From Rhizoclosmatium globosum (Eukaryota > Chytridiomycota > Chytridiomycetes > Chytridiales > Chytriomycetaceae): 64,000 bases of DNA. How positions within the stretch are numbered: position 1 is the first letter of the stretch; each line of letters opens with the position of its first letter. A program made the translations under genes and the position numbers. Below are positions 11,501 to 19,977 of the stretch, piece after piece. The stretch covers positions 62,001 to 126,000 of the forward strand of contig MCGO01000057.1 in NCBI GenBank assembly GCA_002104985.1. The letters are read 5' to 3'. A model generated the notes under the pieces. The model searched no databases. It saw only the letters and a program-made list of their open reading frames with translations, and was not told the DNA's origin.

Positions 11501-11625
11501 AGTTCTGGTCGAGTAGCTTGTCTTGCTCCAACATGGCGAGTGCGATGGAAGTTGTTTTGAGCCATATGAATGACAGAAGTGGCGACCAAAAGAATGAGAA
11601 GAATAGATAGGAGGCAAGGCCTCAT
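8560..11625 (-). CDS. Fz: Fanzor (eukaryotic TnpB-like RNA-guided nuclease)
   Basis: Nine exons: 11394-11625, 10904-11340, 10564-10853, 10106-10503, 9783-10061, 9110-9723, 8928-9059, 8699-8884 and 8560-8652. They total 2661 nt without a frame break, giving 886 residues (866 if M21, MAQNNF, is used). RuvC motif I is ISVDPGIRN (D544), with VDPG split by an intron. Motif II is VFVIDEHLTSQ (E767), preceded by the GDGSW box usual before it in Fanzors. Motif III is IVDKDIQAACNIRHL (D861), matching the RD..A..NI end of TnpB/Fanzor. Between II and III lies the zinc-finger region, with RCPHKKRK, YC, QCP and ECP cysteines. In characterised members of this family a guide RNA directs DNA cleavage. No transposase is adjacent. 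The first 20 residues are hydrophobic, so M21 may be the true start. Eight introns of 43-60 nt suggest long residence in the host. Confidence 0.88.
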
Positions 11626-11744
11626 CAGTTGGCTCGTGTTTTTTTCTCGAATGCAATTTTCACACTGTTATCTTTTTTATCCGATCTCATTTTCCGTTGG
11701 GGTTTACCCGGAGTTTTTCCGGCTTTCTTCCTCTCAGCAACAGG

Positions 11745-11820
11745 ATCTGTACCAGGGGTCGAACCTAGAACCTCTTGATTCATAGTCGAGCTCGGTAACC
11801 ATTTGGCCATTCGCCCATGA
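11745..11820 (-). other. tRNA-like sequence (tRNA pseudogene or SINE head)
   Basis: On the minus strand there is an A-box-like TGGCCAAATGG and, about 40 nt on, a B-box GGTTCGACCCC flanked by a pairing T-stem (CTAGG/CCTGG). An anticodon-like arm (CTCGA-loop-TCAAG) sits between. The acceptor ends do not pair and the D-stem is poor, so this is not a good functional tRNA. It could be a tRNA pseudogene or a tRNA-derived SINE fragment. It lies about 120 bp upstream of the Fanzor start, same strand. The downstream 120 nt are A-rich and purine-rich. Confidence 0.5.
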
Positions 11821-11890
11821 CATATGACATGTGGTCAAGATCGGCAAAGAAAAACCGAAGATGAATGTTCTTCGTCTCTGAAAATAATAG

Positions 11891-12032
11891 TAGGTTAATC
11901 ATCGAGATCAATGGGCCATTGTTGCTTCACTCACCAATCAGATTGAATTCTTCAAAACTTTGATAGGTTAATCATCCAGATCAATGGGCCATTGTTGCTT
12001 CACTCACCAATCAGATTGAATTCTTCAAAACT
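11891..12032. repeat. Tandem duplication, about 70 bp, period 73
   Basis: Two copies starting TAGGTTAATCATC at 11891 and 11964 run almost identically through GGGCCATTGTTGCTTCACTC and GATTGAATTCTTCAAAACTT. One clear mismatch (CGAG/CCAG) is seen near the start. It lies in the intergenic space between the Fanzor gene and the next plus-strand gene. It is a recent local duplication; no function is visible. Confidence 0.9.
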
Positions 12033-12310
12033 TGACTCTCAATCTGGCAGTCCCTTGTTACTTGAGAGAAACCAGTTTATATCATTGAATACCTTCTCAG
12101 TTACATTGTGAGTGTTTCCAAACCCCAATTTCCTTCAGGGTGGAGATTGTAATTGTTGTCGCGTCGCAGCCACCTTCACAATGGCGACCACACAATGGAG
12201 CCCCCTTAAGAGCTATTGTCTTTATAACCTTTGTCTTTTTCAAAGAATAGCATCTCACTCACGTCCATTATTCTCCCTTTAGCATCCAAAACACACGTTC
12301 GGCACACCAA

Positions 12311-13822
12311 ATGTCCCAATCTTCCACAATCCAGCAATTGCAACACCAAGAAGCCTTAGATTATGGAACATTATTCGAAGATAACCAAAAACAAGGTTAT
12401 ACCGAGCAGTCAAGTATGTCTGACCACTTTGAGGAAATGCTCGACGATATGAACCAGCGGTCGGCATCTCCCATGATGCACTCATTCTGTTCAGAATCCG
12501 GATCTCAAAATATCTTGAATATTCTGAATGACCCTCGCGCCATGATACCTCTTCCTCCTCATCACATGCCTCACCCAGTAACAATCGAAACAGCACCACC
12601 GTCATCGGATTATGAAGAAATTAAGGCATTCTTGCGTTGGAATTCGGAACCAGAGATTGATGGAGGATTCGAGTCTGTTGCAGAGAATTCGAGTAATCAA
12701 TCAGCAACAACTGGGCCGTCACTCGACTATGCATCTTCCATCTATACATCTTCCGGGAGCTCAAATAATTTAATGCCTTCCCCGCCCACAACTGCCACTT
12801 CACCGGCTGAAATTGCAGCGGTGCCAGTAGGGCTTAATCAAAATGCAAGTCAGATACAGTTTAGCTACGATCCTCATAGTTTAGCATTACAGCCAGAAGC
12901 ATATTTCGGTTTTACTGGTTACGAAGAGCCACGGTATTCAAGTACAGCGTTGCATGGTTTCGAGCTCATGACAGACCAGGCTTACTACGGATACAGCAAC
13001 CCAATAGCAACAACACCAAACTTTTCAAGTTCTTATTATCCTCTTTCTCAACAGCAGAATCAACAACTACCACTTTCGCATCACCAATCACAGCAATTCA
13101 ACCTACAGAACCAATCCAATTCCCTCAAACAACAGCAGCAACAGCAACAGCAAAATCAACAATCAAGCTTTACTGCATCGAAAGCATTTCGATGGGCAGC
13201 CGCAGCCGCCAGCGCAAACACCCCGACTTCTCATATCTCAATGAGTATGATTGTCCCACAACAACCCAACACCCAACAACTACAAAATTTAGACCATTTT
13301 TCAATGGACTCCACAACGCTAAACACACCCTCAACGCGATCTGGCTCCATCACCTTAACAACCACAACCACAACAGCCCAAAACCAAACAACAACAGCAC
13401 TCCACCAACCAACCCCATCCTCCACCTCTCAAAAATCAAAAAAACATTCACCCGATTCAACCCAACCCACAGGCCCACACAACCTCCGCAGCAGCAGTAG
13501 CACCAACAACAGCAACAGCAGCACAACCAACCAAACCCAACCCTTCAGCCCCTACAAAAAACCAATGAAACTCTCACCCCAAAACGCCACCTCGAAATCA
13601 CACGCCTCAAAACTCCTCAGCGCCGCGACAGCAGGAACCAGCGCGGGCAGCGCGTCCAAGATGGTCAAGATTGAGCATTTGGAGAGTCAACAGAAATGGT
13701 TTAAGGAGCAGGTGGAAATGCAGAGCCGTCGTGGTGCACCGGAGAGGGAGGGGATGATTGCGGCTTTGTTGAGGATTGCAGGGGGTGGTGTAGCTACTGG
13801 AAAGGATCAAGGGGAAAAGTGA
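12311..13822 (+). CDS. Low-complexity Gln/Asn/Ser/Thr-rich protein, unknown
   Basis: One uninterrupted frame of 503 codons from ATG 12311 to TGA. The N-terminal 100 residues are acidic and moderately ordered (EEMLDDMNQRS, NILNILNDPRAM). The middle is rich in Q, N, S and T with a polyQ run near residues 275-290. The last 60 residues are basic then helical (KMVKIEHLESQQKWFKEQVEMQ). No DNA-binding domain is seen; the composition resembles transcriptional co-regulators (inference only). I do not recognise the family. Confidence 0.75.
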   Translation: MSQSSTIQQLQHQEALDYGTLFEDNQKQGYTEQSSMSDHFEEMLDDMNQRSASPMMHSFCSESGSQNILNILNDPRAMIPLPPHHMPHPVTIETAPPSSDYEEIKAFLRWNSEPEIDGGFESVAENSSNQSATTGPSLDYASSIYTSSGSSNNLMPSPPTTATSPAEIAAVPVGLNQNASQIQFSYDPHSLALQPEAYFGFTGYEEPRYSSTALHGFELMTDQAYYGYSNPIATTPNFSSSYYPLSQQQNQQLPLSHHQSQQFNLQNQSNSLKQQQQQQQQNQQSSFTASKAFRWAAAAASANTPTSHISMSMIVPQQPNTQQLQNLDHFSMDSTTLNTPSTRSGSITLTTTTTTAQNQTTTALHQPTPSSTSQKSKKHSPDSTQPTGPHNLRSSSSTNNSNSSTTNQTQPFSPYKKPMKLSPQNATSKSHASKLLSAATAGTSAGSASKMVKIEHLESQQKWFKEQVEMQSRRGAPEREGMIAALLRIAGGGVATGKDQGEK

Positions 13823-14037
13823 TGCCCTTTTTTCCTTGGCGTGTTTGTGGGGGGTGAGGAATAATGCAAGGTTTACTATTTTGTTTTTTTGTGTGTTATT
13901 GGAAATATATTCGGAATATTATTTGTTGATGGCAGTGAGACCAAATATATTCACGCCCTACTCGCTTCGTGGTTCACCAAATTATTGTGACAAGAAGGAT
14001 ATTTATTCACGAACATAAGAAATGATACACAATCACA

Positions 14038-15659
14038 TCACTTTCTAGAACTATTCCGTGACAAACTCTGCCCACGTTGGGTACCCTGTCCTTGACCTTG
14101 CCCTTGCTCGTCAGACCTATACCCACTTCGTTGTTGTTGCTGCAAGTAACCAAACGAAGGAGACCCTCTATCCCCTGGACCACCACTTCCCAGTTCCCGA
14201 TACCGATTCTGGATCTGTTGTTGCATTTGAATCGGCATGGCATGTCTTTGAGGAGAATTTTGCTGTTGTTGTTGCTGTTGCTGTAGTTGTTGTTGTTGAA
14301 GTTGTTGTTGGTGGAGTGCTTTGAGACTGTTTGAACGACCCACTTCAGATCGACCCACTTCAGATCGACCGACACCGACTTCAGATCGATTCATATCAGG
14401 TTGAGTGGAGTCGTCAATGTAGTCAATGCCGCCTCCTTCAAAAGACTTTTTCCTGCGGAATTGAGGTGGAGTTGAATTCGGTCCACCTTTTTGATGTTGA
14501 GAGGAGTTTCCAGAGTTGGATGTTGAACGGGATATGTATGGAGCAGGGGATACCACTTCAAACTGGCGTGGATTGTACGAAGATGAGGAAGGGGCTGGAG
14601 AAAGGGGAGGATTTTGGGGCTGTGGTTGGAGGATCGAGTCTTCGTTGAGACTAGATATTGAGTTTCTGCGATCAGTGCTGAGGGAGGTGGATGGATCACC
14701 ACCTGCACTTGGTCTTCGTTGTTTCTGGGATGAGTTTGTACGTTTGGGCGTTTCGCGTGAAAGACTTCGAAAGCGAGGGGAGTTGGTTGCATTAAGTGGG
14801 GGAATTGGACTGGCTGAATTGACAGGTCCAGGTGATTTGCGGTAAATCGGTTGGTTGTGTTGCGGGTAGAAAGGCTGGGACTGTGAAGGCTGTTGGCGCA
14901 GTGGTTGTTGTTGAGGGTGTGAAAAGGGAGTCGAGGGTATTTTTGATTGAGAGGGAGCTGGATCGCCAGGCCTTCGCACCAGTGTTCTACTGCGTCTGTT
15001 TTGCGCACGTTTTCGAGCATCTGAAGCGAGATTGGGTGTTGCGGATTTGCCTATTAAAGTGTGGTTGTGCTAGGTCAATTAAGGCAGTCCCGTCAAAGCG
15101 CACGCACCAAGGTACTCGTCAGCAAGCATCAAAACCGCCTTTTCCCGCATTGCTTCAGAGGCATTTGGCTCGAGGGCGTCCACGGTCGATCCTGCGATTG
15201 CCATTGCAAGTGCCCGTTCGATGCGCTCGGTGCGCTCAGACGGCTGCACTCCGCTGCCAGCATTGATTGTTGATTGGTTGTTGATTGGTTGTTGGTTGTT
15301 GGATTAGATTGGCGTAGGAGGTTGTTGGTGGAGCAGGAAGAGAACAAACCAACCTCAGCTCAAGAAAGCCCAGACCCGCAACAGTCGCAGCCTCAAAACA
15401 CAAGTGCGGCGGCCTTCGTTTGTTTTCGATGGTTTAATTGATTTAATAATGTGAGAGACCCTAACCTTCCCCGCATCGCCCACCGGCCCCACCGAGCAAG
15501 CACTTCCCCCGCGTACTCGTCAAGCCAGGGCTCGCGCTCTCGCTCAAACGCACTAAACAACGACACAAAGTCCGCGTGTACATCCGTGAAGTAGCCATCG
15601 CCAACAGGAAGTCCGCTGCGCTTCGACGCATCAAACCGTCGATATTGTGTGCTAGTCAT
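14038..15659 (-). CDS. Low-complexity protein with helical N-terminal region, unknown
   Basis: Exons: 15466-15659, 15354-15391 (38 nt), 15108-15253 and 14038-15050. The N-terminal region (MTSTQYRRFDASKRSG...; GDAGKAATVAGLGFLEL; VQPSERTERIERALAMAIAG; MREKAVLMLADEYLG) looks like a helical domain. The rest is Pro/Ser/Gln-rich, with a tandem GRSEVGRSEVG repeat at about 14330-14380 and a polyQ tract at 14260-14310. Exons 2-4 join cleanly. Exon 1 joins to exon 2 only if one base is restored in the GGGGCCGG run near 15485, so an assembly indel or pseudogenisation is possible. I do not recognise the family. Confidence 0.65.
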
Positions 15660-15812
15660 CTTTTTTAGTAGAAAATTAAACAATTAAATTGGGGAAGAAA
15701 ATAGAAAAAAAAAAATAGAATAAAAACCGAGGAAACCAGTTTGGGTGCATTCAGACAAACCTCATGGTTCATCTTTGGTCCATCTCATTCGATTCTTTAT
15801 TTTGACAACCAA

Positions 15813-17404
15813 TTAATATCTCCCGATAACTTTATCAAACACTTTGACGACAAGTGGACTCACGTTTGCAGGTTCATTTTGGTACATTCCCATCAACACA
15901 GCCATACTCAAACAGCAGAGCGCAGTTTCACTTCCTGGGATATGGCATACCCATTTCCGCCGTTGACATACCAAAAAGAGACTCTGTAGGCCTTTTGGAA
16001 GTACATACATGGCCAATTCAGCACGCCTTCCTTTCTTTTCAATCAAGATGGAGAGACCGGAAGCGAGACATCCGAGAAGATAATAGAAGATTTTGTAATC
16101 TTTTTGCAGTATACGCTGACGAACCAAGTTCCGGACAAGACATATTCCGGTCATATAGATTCCCACATACGAGGACAAGAAAGTGGAAGACACAATCGTG
16201 TTCCAGACACCACGAGTGACGGAGTCCAGAGGTGTGTTGAGAAACTTTCGAGGACGGAGGAGGAGCATGGGAACGAAATTCAAGGCAGCGTAGACAGGAG
16301 CGATTGAACGAAATATTTTTGGAAAGAGAGCAAGGTTGTAGGATTGGCAGCTCGTGTTGGAAGGGTGGATTGCTTCACAGGGAACGATGGGGAGGATTCC
16401 TTGGGATGAGACATTTTTCGTATAGTACTCAGTAGCAGATTGAATAGTCTCATTCACTGTGTTTGTGGGAGCGTATTTTTGTATGCATGATGTCATGGCA
16501 GCGAGTGTTATTGGAGGTATCGACGATGATTCGGAGGCACGGTGGTTTTGCCGATTGAGGGCAAGGGATTCACGAGGGACACGTGCTGTTTTGGAGTGAC
16601 ATAAGCGATACAGTGCGAGCCATTAACATTAAAACTACCTGTTTTCACGATCCAGTTCAAGTATTCCGGCGGAATTGTGTCTGGTTGCATGACATACGCG
16701 TACATGATGCTTCCACAGGCGATTGAGAACAAAAGCGAGTCTCCATGGGTGAATGAAAAGAGATTCCTTGCTTCCAGACCATTATAAATGGCTTGTAGAC
16801 CACGAATTCCAAACTGTTGCAACACAACCACACGATTCTCATATGTCTCAAACAGCACCGAGAATCCGCCTACAAACCCGCCAGCAAATGCGCACAATCG
16901 CTGATCACTGAACAGGCCCTTGAATCTGAGGTAATTCGACACTAATTTGAAGACAGCGGCAAAGCAGCCGACCATGTTGGCAAAGCGGTATACAGTGCGT
17001 GACATGAACAGTTCTTTCAGAGTCGACGAGAGGGACGCCTTCTTCTTTGCGACTTTGAGAAGAGAGACGAGGAAGAAGACGCCGCCTCGAAGCCCAAACG
17101 ACGTGGCCCACGACTTTGCACCGCCAACGAGCGAATACAAAAGAATGTCTGAGAAGGATTTGAAGGTTGGCGGCTGCGTGGCGGTAGCTGCCTCGCTTTG
17201 GGGCCGGATTCCATCGCCATTCACAACATTCGAATTCGCATTCGCATTCGCATTCGCCGGGACTTGCTCCACTTTCTTGTCAGTGTCTTCGCTGACCTTC
17301 TCCTCGGTTTCGGGTGCGAGGTCTGGCTCAAACTCAGCCAGAGTTGCCATCGAGCTGCTTGCTGAAGATGTCGTGGCAAGTTTTGGAGAGGTGGGCTGAT
17401 GCAT
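15813..17404 (-). CDS. TMEM135: TMEM135-like multi-pass membrane protein
   Basis: Exons 16639-17404 and 15813-16585, joined by a 53-nt intron at a phase that restores WIVKTARVPRESLALNR; 512 residues. After an acidic, Asn/Ala-repeat N-terminus there are several hydrophobic helices arranged as two halves of Tim17-like type: FGLRGGVFFLVSLLKVA, ANMVGCFAAVF, CAFAGGFVGGFSVLFE in the first, and VGIYMTGICLVRNLV, YYLLGCLASGLSILIEKKGRR, CCLSMAVLMGMYQNEP in the second. Conserved landmarks (E..KGRR.ELAMYVLPKGLQS, IPPEYLNWI) match TMEM135, linked in animals to peroxisomes, mitochondria and lipid handling. The fungal role is inferred. Confidence 0.8.
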
Positions 17405-17499
17405 CGGAATCACTCGTGGGGTGTTTGATCGTGGAAAAATGCTGGAAAAAGAACCAATGTTCTATTTTCTAATACACTCTGCTCTGTTGACAGATATGA

Positions 17500-18110
17500 T
17501 TCATTTATCTTTATCTTTATTTTAATTGTAAATTAACACATTTTTTTGACTCATACTTCTACCACTTATCATCTATACGTCCGTTGAATCTAGCAGTATT
17601 CGCGGCATTGTGGGAGCATTTTTCCGCTCGGAGGCTGTATTGAGTACTGGGATAAGCAATATGACCCTCGTTGGCGAGAAGGAAGATGAATACGAACAAT
17701 TGGACGAAGAATACATCACTTCGGACGAAGAAAACGATGACATTTATGTCGCCGCAAAAGAATCGAATGAACTTATGGATTTGGAGGATTTGGGTTCCTA
17801 TGCTGCTGCGGGACTCAAGGCTGCGAAGCAAGCCAGAGACGAAGATCAGGCAAATGGAGTGGTCATCAACCGCAAGAAGGGAACTAGCACTACTACAACC
17901 CACACTCGTGAAATGCTGACTCCCAATCTTTGCAAGAATTCGGAGAAGCAAGGTTACAAACTTATTGGTACCCACTCTGGTGTAAAGATGGGTTTTCAAG
18001 ATTGATAATCCAATCCAATAATCACAGTGCTGACAAATGGTGAACACCGAAGTCACAAGAAAAACACACCTTTAAAAAGGGTTGATGGAGTCTGTAGCAA
18101 GAAAGACCCA
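17500..18110. repeat. Dispersed repeat family A, copy carrying the TYW1 fragment
   Basis: The left part (17505-17600: TTATCTTTATCTTTATT, TTGACTCATACTTCT, ATCTAGCAGTAT) and right part (18025-18100: GGTGAACACCGAAGT, GGGTTGATGGAGTCTG) align by eye with consecutive parts of the copy at 24185-24480. In that copy the two parts are only about 90 bp apart. The TYW1 fragment takes the extra space. Divergence is high, so the copies are old. The element class is unknown. Confidence 0.55.
17610..18005 (+). pseudogene. TYW1: Truncated TYW1 fragment
   Basis: The open frame codes an acidic linker (ITSDEENDDIY), MDLEDLGSY, then REMLTPNLCKNSEKQ and GYKLIGTHSGVK. These match the region of TYW1 (tRNA 4-demethylwyosine synthase) between its flavodoxin-like and radical-SAM domains. 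Homology stops abruptly after GVK; the next residues are MGFQD and a stop. The flavodoxin domain and the CxxxCxxC radical-SAM domain are both absent, so it cannot be a working enzyme. The fragment interrupts a dispersed repeat whose parts lie on both sides (see 17500-18110). Confidence 0.78.
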
Positions 18111-18548
18111 GTTCTCTCTTGACGCACACAAAACCCAAGTTCACCGTTCAACAAATACAGTCTAAATTAAAAATTAATGGGAAGAAAAATAACAAAAAAA
18201 TCAACAGTCCTAAACTCAAGTTTTAAAATACGATAATGGCAGAAGTACAGCACCAGAGATCGTTTCCAGTTAGATAAAAGATTACATCTAAGATTCTTCT
18301 CTTCTTGTTCAAACTGAATTTTGCCCACTATCTTTCCATAAGATAGAGCACAAACTTTGACAGCTCACACTTACTGGTATTCCAACCATTTGAATAAAAT
18401 AGGGCAAGCATTTAATCTCAATAGGGTAATACTATAAATACATTATCTGTACCTCCTCACCAACCAAATCTTTGAACCAAAACAAGTTCCATCACTCTCA
18501 ACTTGCTTGCACTGAGTTTTCATTTGTGTTTCCCAAACCACAGCGTAA

Positions 18549-19977
18549 ATGGAACTGGAATTGAGTGTTGAATTAATCTCTTCAACAACAGTTGCAGCTT
18601 CAAACTCTACAGTGGCTCTCAACAAGTTTGCTGAAGCTGCCACAAGAATCTATCACCACAAATTGTTTCCAGTGGAGATGGGAAATTTGGATGTTGTTCT
18701 CTCTGCTTCTGAGTTACCTCTGTCTGCTTGGAATCAGCTTAGGCTGGTGCTGTTGAGCAAGCCAAACTCAACCCACAGGACTCATTCCTGCTGGTACTTG
18801 ATACTCTTGTCAAGTTCTTTGCCTCCCCAATCAAGGATGCCACTCACTGTGAGATGGGAACTTTGGTCTTTCTTGCCTGCTTGAGTCAAGATGCTGATTT
18901 GGCCAAAGTCTCTGGTCTCGTCTTTTCCAAATCAACCAAGGACTTGGTTACTGTGGAACGTGCAAAGCTCCTTGAAAAGATTGTGCTCAAGGGTTGACCA
19001 TACTTGGTTCTGTTGGATGAGGAGGGTGAAAGACAGTTTGTAATTTGTCTACAACTGGTCTGTTGCCAAGAAGGAAAGTGTTAATTCTGAACTGGTTCAT
19101 GATTGGATGGCAGTGTTATTTGATTCCAACTCTGATGTGGGAAAAGGTGTCAGAAAGCTCATGAAGACACAGGACAATTGGAATACCAAGAAATTCATGT
19201 TTGAAACATTTGTGGGAAGTGTCGAGGAGCTTTTGAACCGGAACCTGAGGATCTCATTGGGGCTGGTAAAGAAGATGCAAGAGATGAAGAAGCAAGGGGA
19301 GACGTTGGTGTTGTTGCAGACAATGAAAGTGACAATGACGAGGAGGAAGAAGTAGTGGATGAAGAGAAGAAAGATGTTGTGGAGAACAACAACAGCACAA
19401 AGAAGCTTTCATCCAATGACCTTTGGTTTGCGAAACATTTGGATTTCATGTTCACCCTCTTCAAATGGAACACCAGTCCTACGTCTGGAGTCAAAGCTGC
19501 TTTTTCAAGGCATTGCAATGTGGAGGCAAATGGTGTTACTGCATGGTATATTTCTCTACTACTTTCGTACTCCTGCCCTCAACTCTCTCACTCTCTAATC
19601 ATTTGCTTTCTCAGGTTTCAATCCAAGAAGTTGCAACGGACCCCATTCCCTCCCTTCACTGAATCCCCTGCTGTGTTGGAGTTAATCAAGGAATTTAGTT
19701 GCATGAATTCTGATTTTGAAATATACGGCCATTCGCAGTCCACTGCTGTTCCCACTGCCAAGGAGTGGGGAGACTAGCTCAATGTTTGCAACACTTCCAC
19801 TGTATTCCAAAATCCCAGCCAAGGACACTGTTTTTGTGTTTGAAGTGTGTTCCAAGCTTGCTCAATCCATTCACTGCTTCTGAGGAACTTGTTGCAGGCT
19901 TAACCTTTGTGGCAAGTTGTGAGACATCTATTTCTGGTCCAGGGAGCGGGTACTAGGCTTGTCCCCAATATAGTGGC
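18549..19977 (+). pseudogene. Frameshifted protein-coding remnant, unknown family
   Basis: Protein-like text continues across several frames. In order: AEAATRIYHHKLFPVEMGNLDVVL and AWNQLR (frame 1), AGAVEQAKLNPQDSFLLVLDTLVKFF...VERAKLLEKIVLKG (shifted one base near 18745, stop 18996), YNWSVAKKESVNSELVHDWMAVLF...GSVEELLNRNL (19050-19255), then an acidic run DNESDNDEEEEVVDEEKKD and LSSNDLWFAKHLDFMFTLFKW (to 19545). A possible intron 19546-19615 leads to FQSKKLQRTPFPPF and a stop at 19777. Stops and frame changes break the text, so it looks like a decayed host gene. An unrecognised gene with more introns is possible but no splice sites fix all the breaks. Confidence 0.5.

Noticed and set aside
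11566..11625. Signal peptide at the start of the Fanzor
   Set aside because: The first 20 residues are hydrophobic, but a secreted Fanzor makes no sense and an in-frame Met (MAQNNF) follows; more likely 5' UTR read as protein.
11625..11810. Separate 61-residue basic protein on the minus strand
   Set aside because: Its first half is the tRNA-like sequence read as protein; no domain and no splice link to the Fanzor exons.
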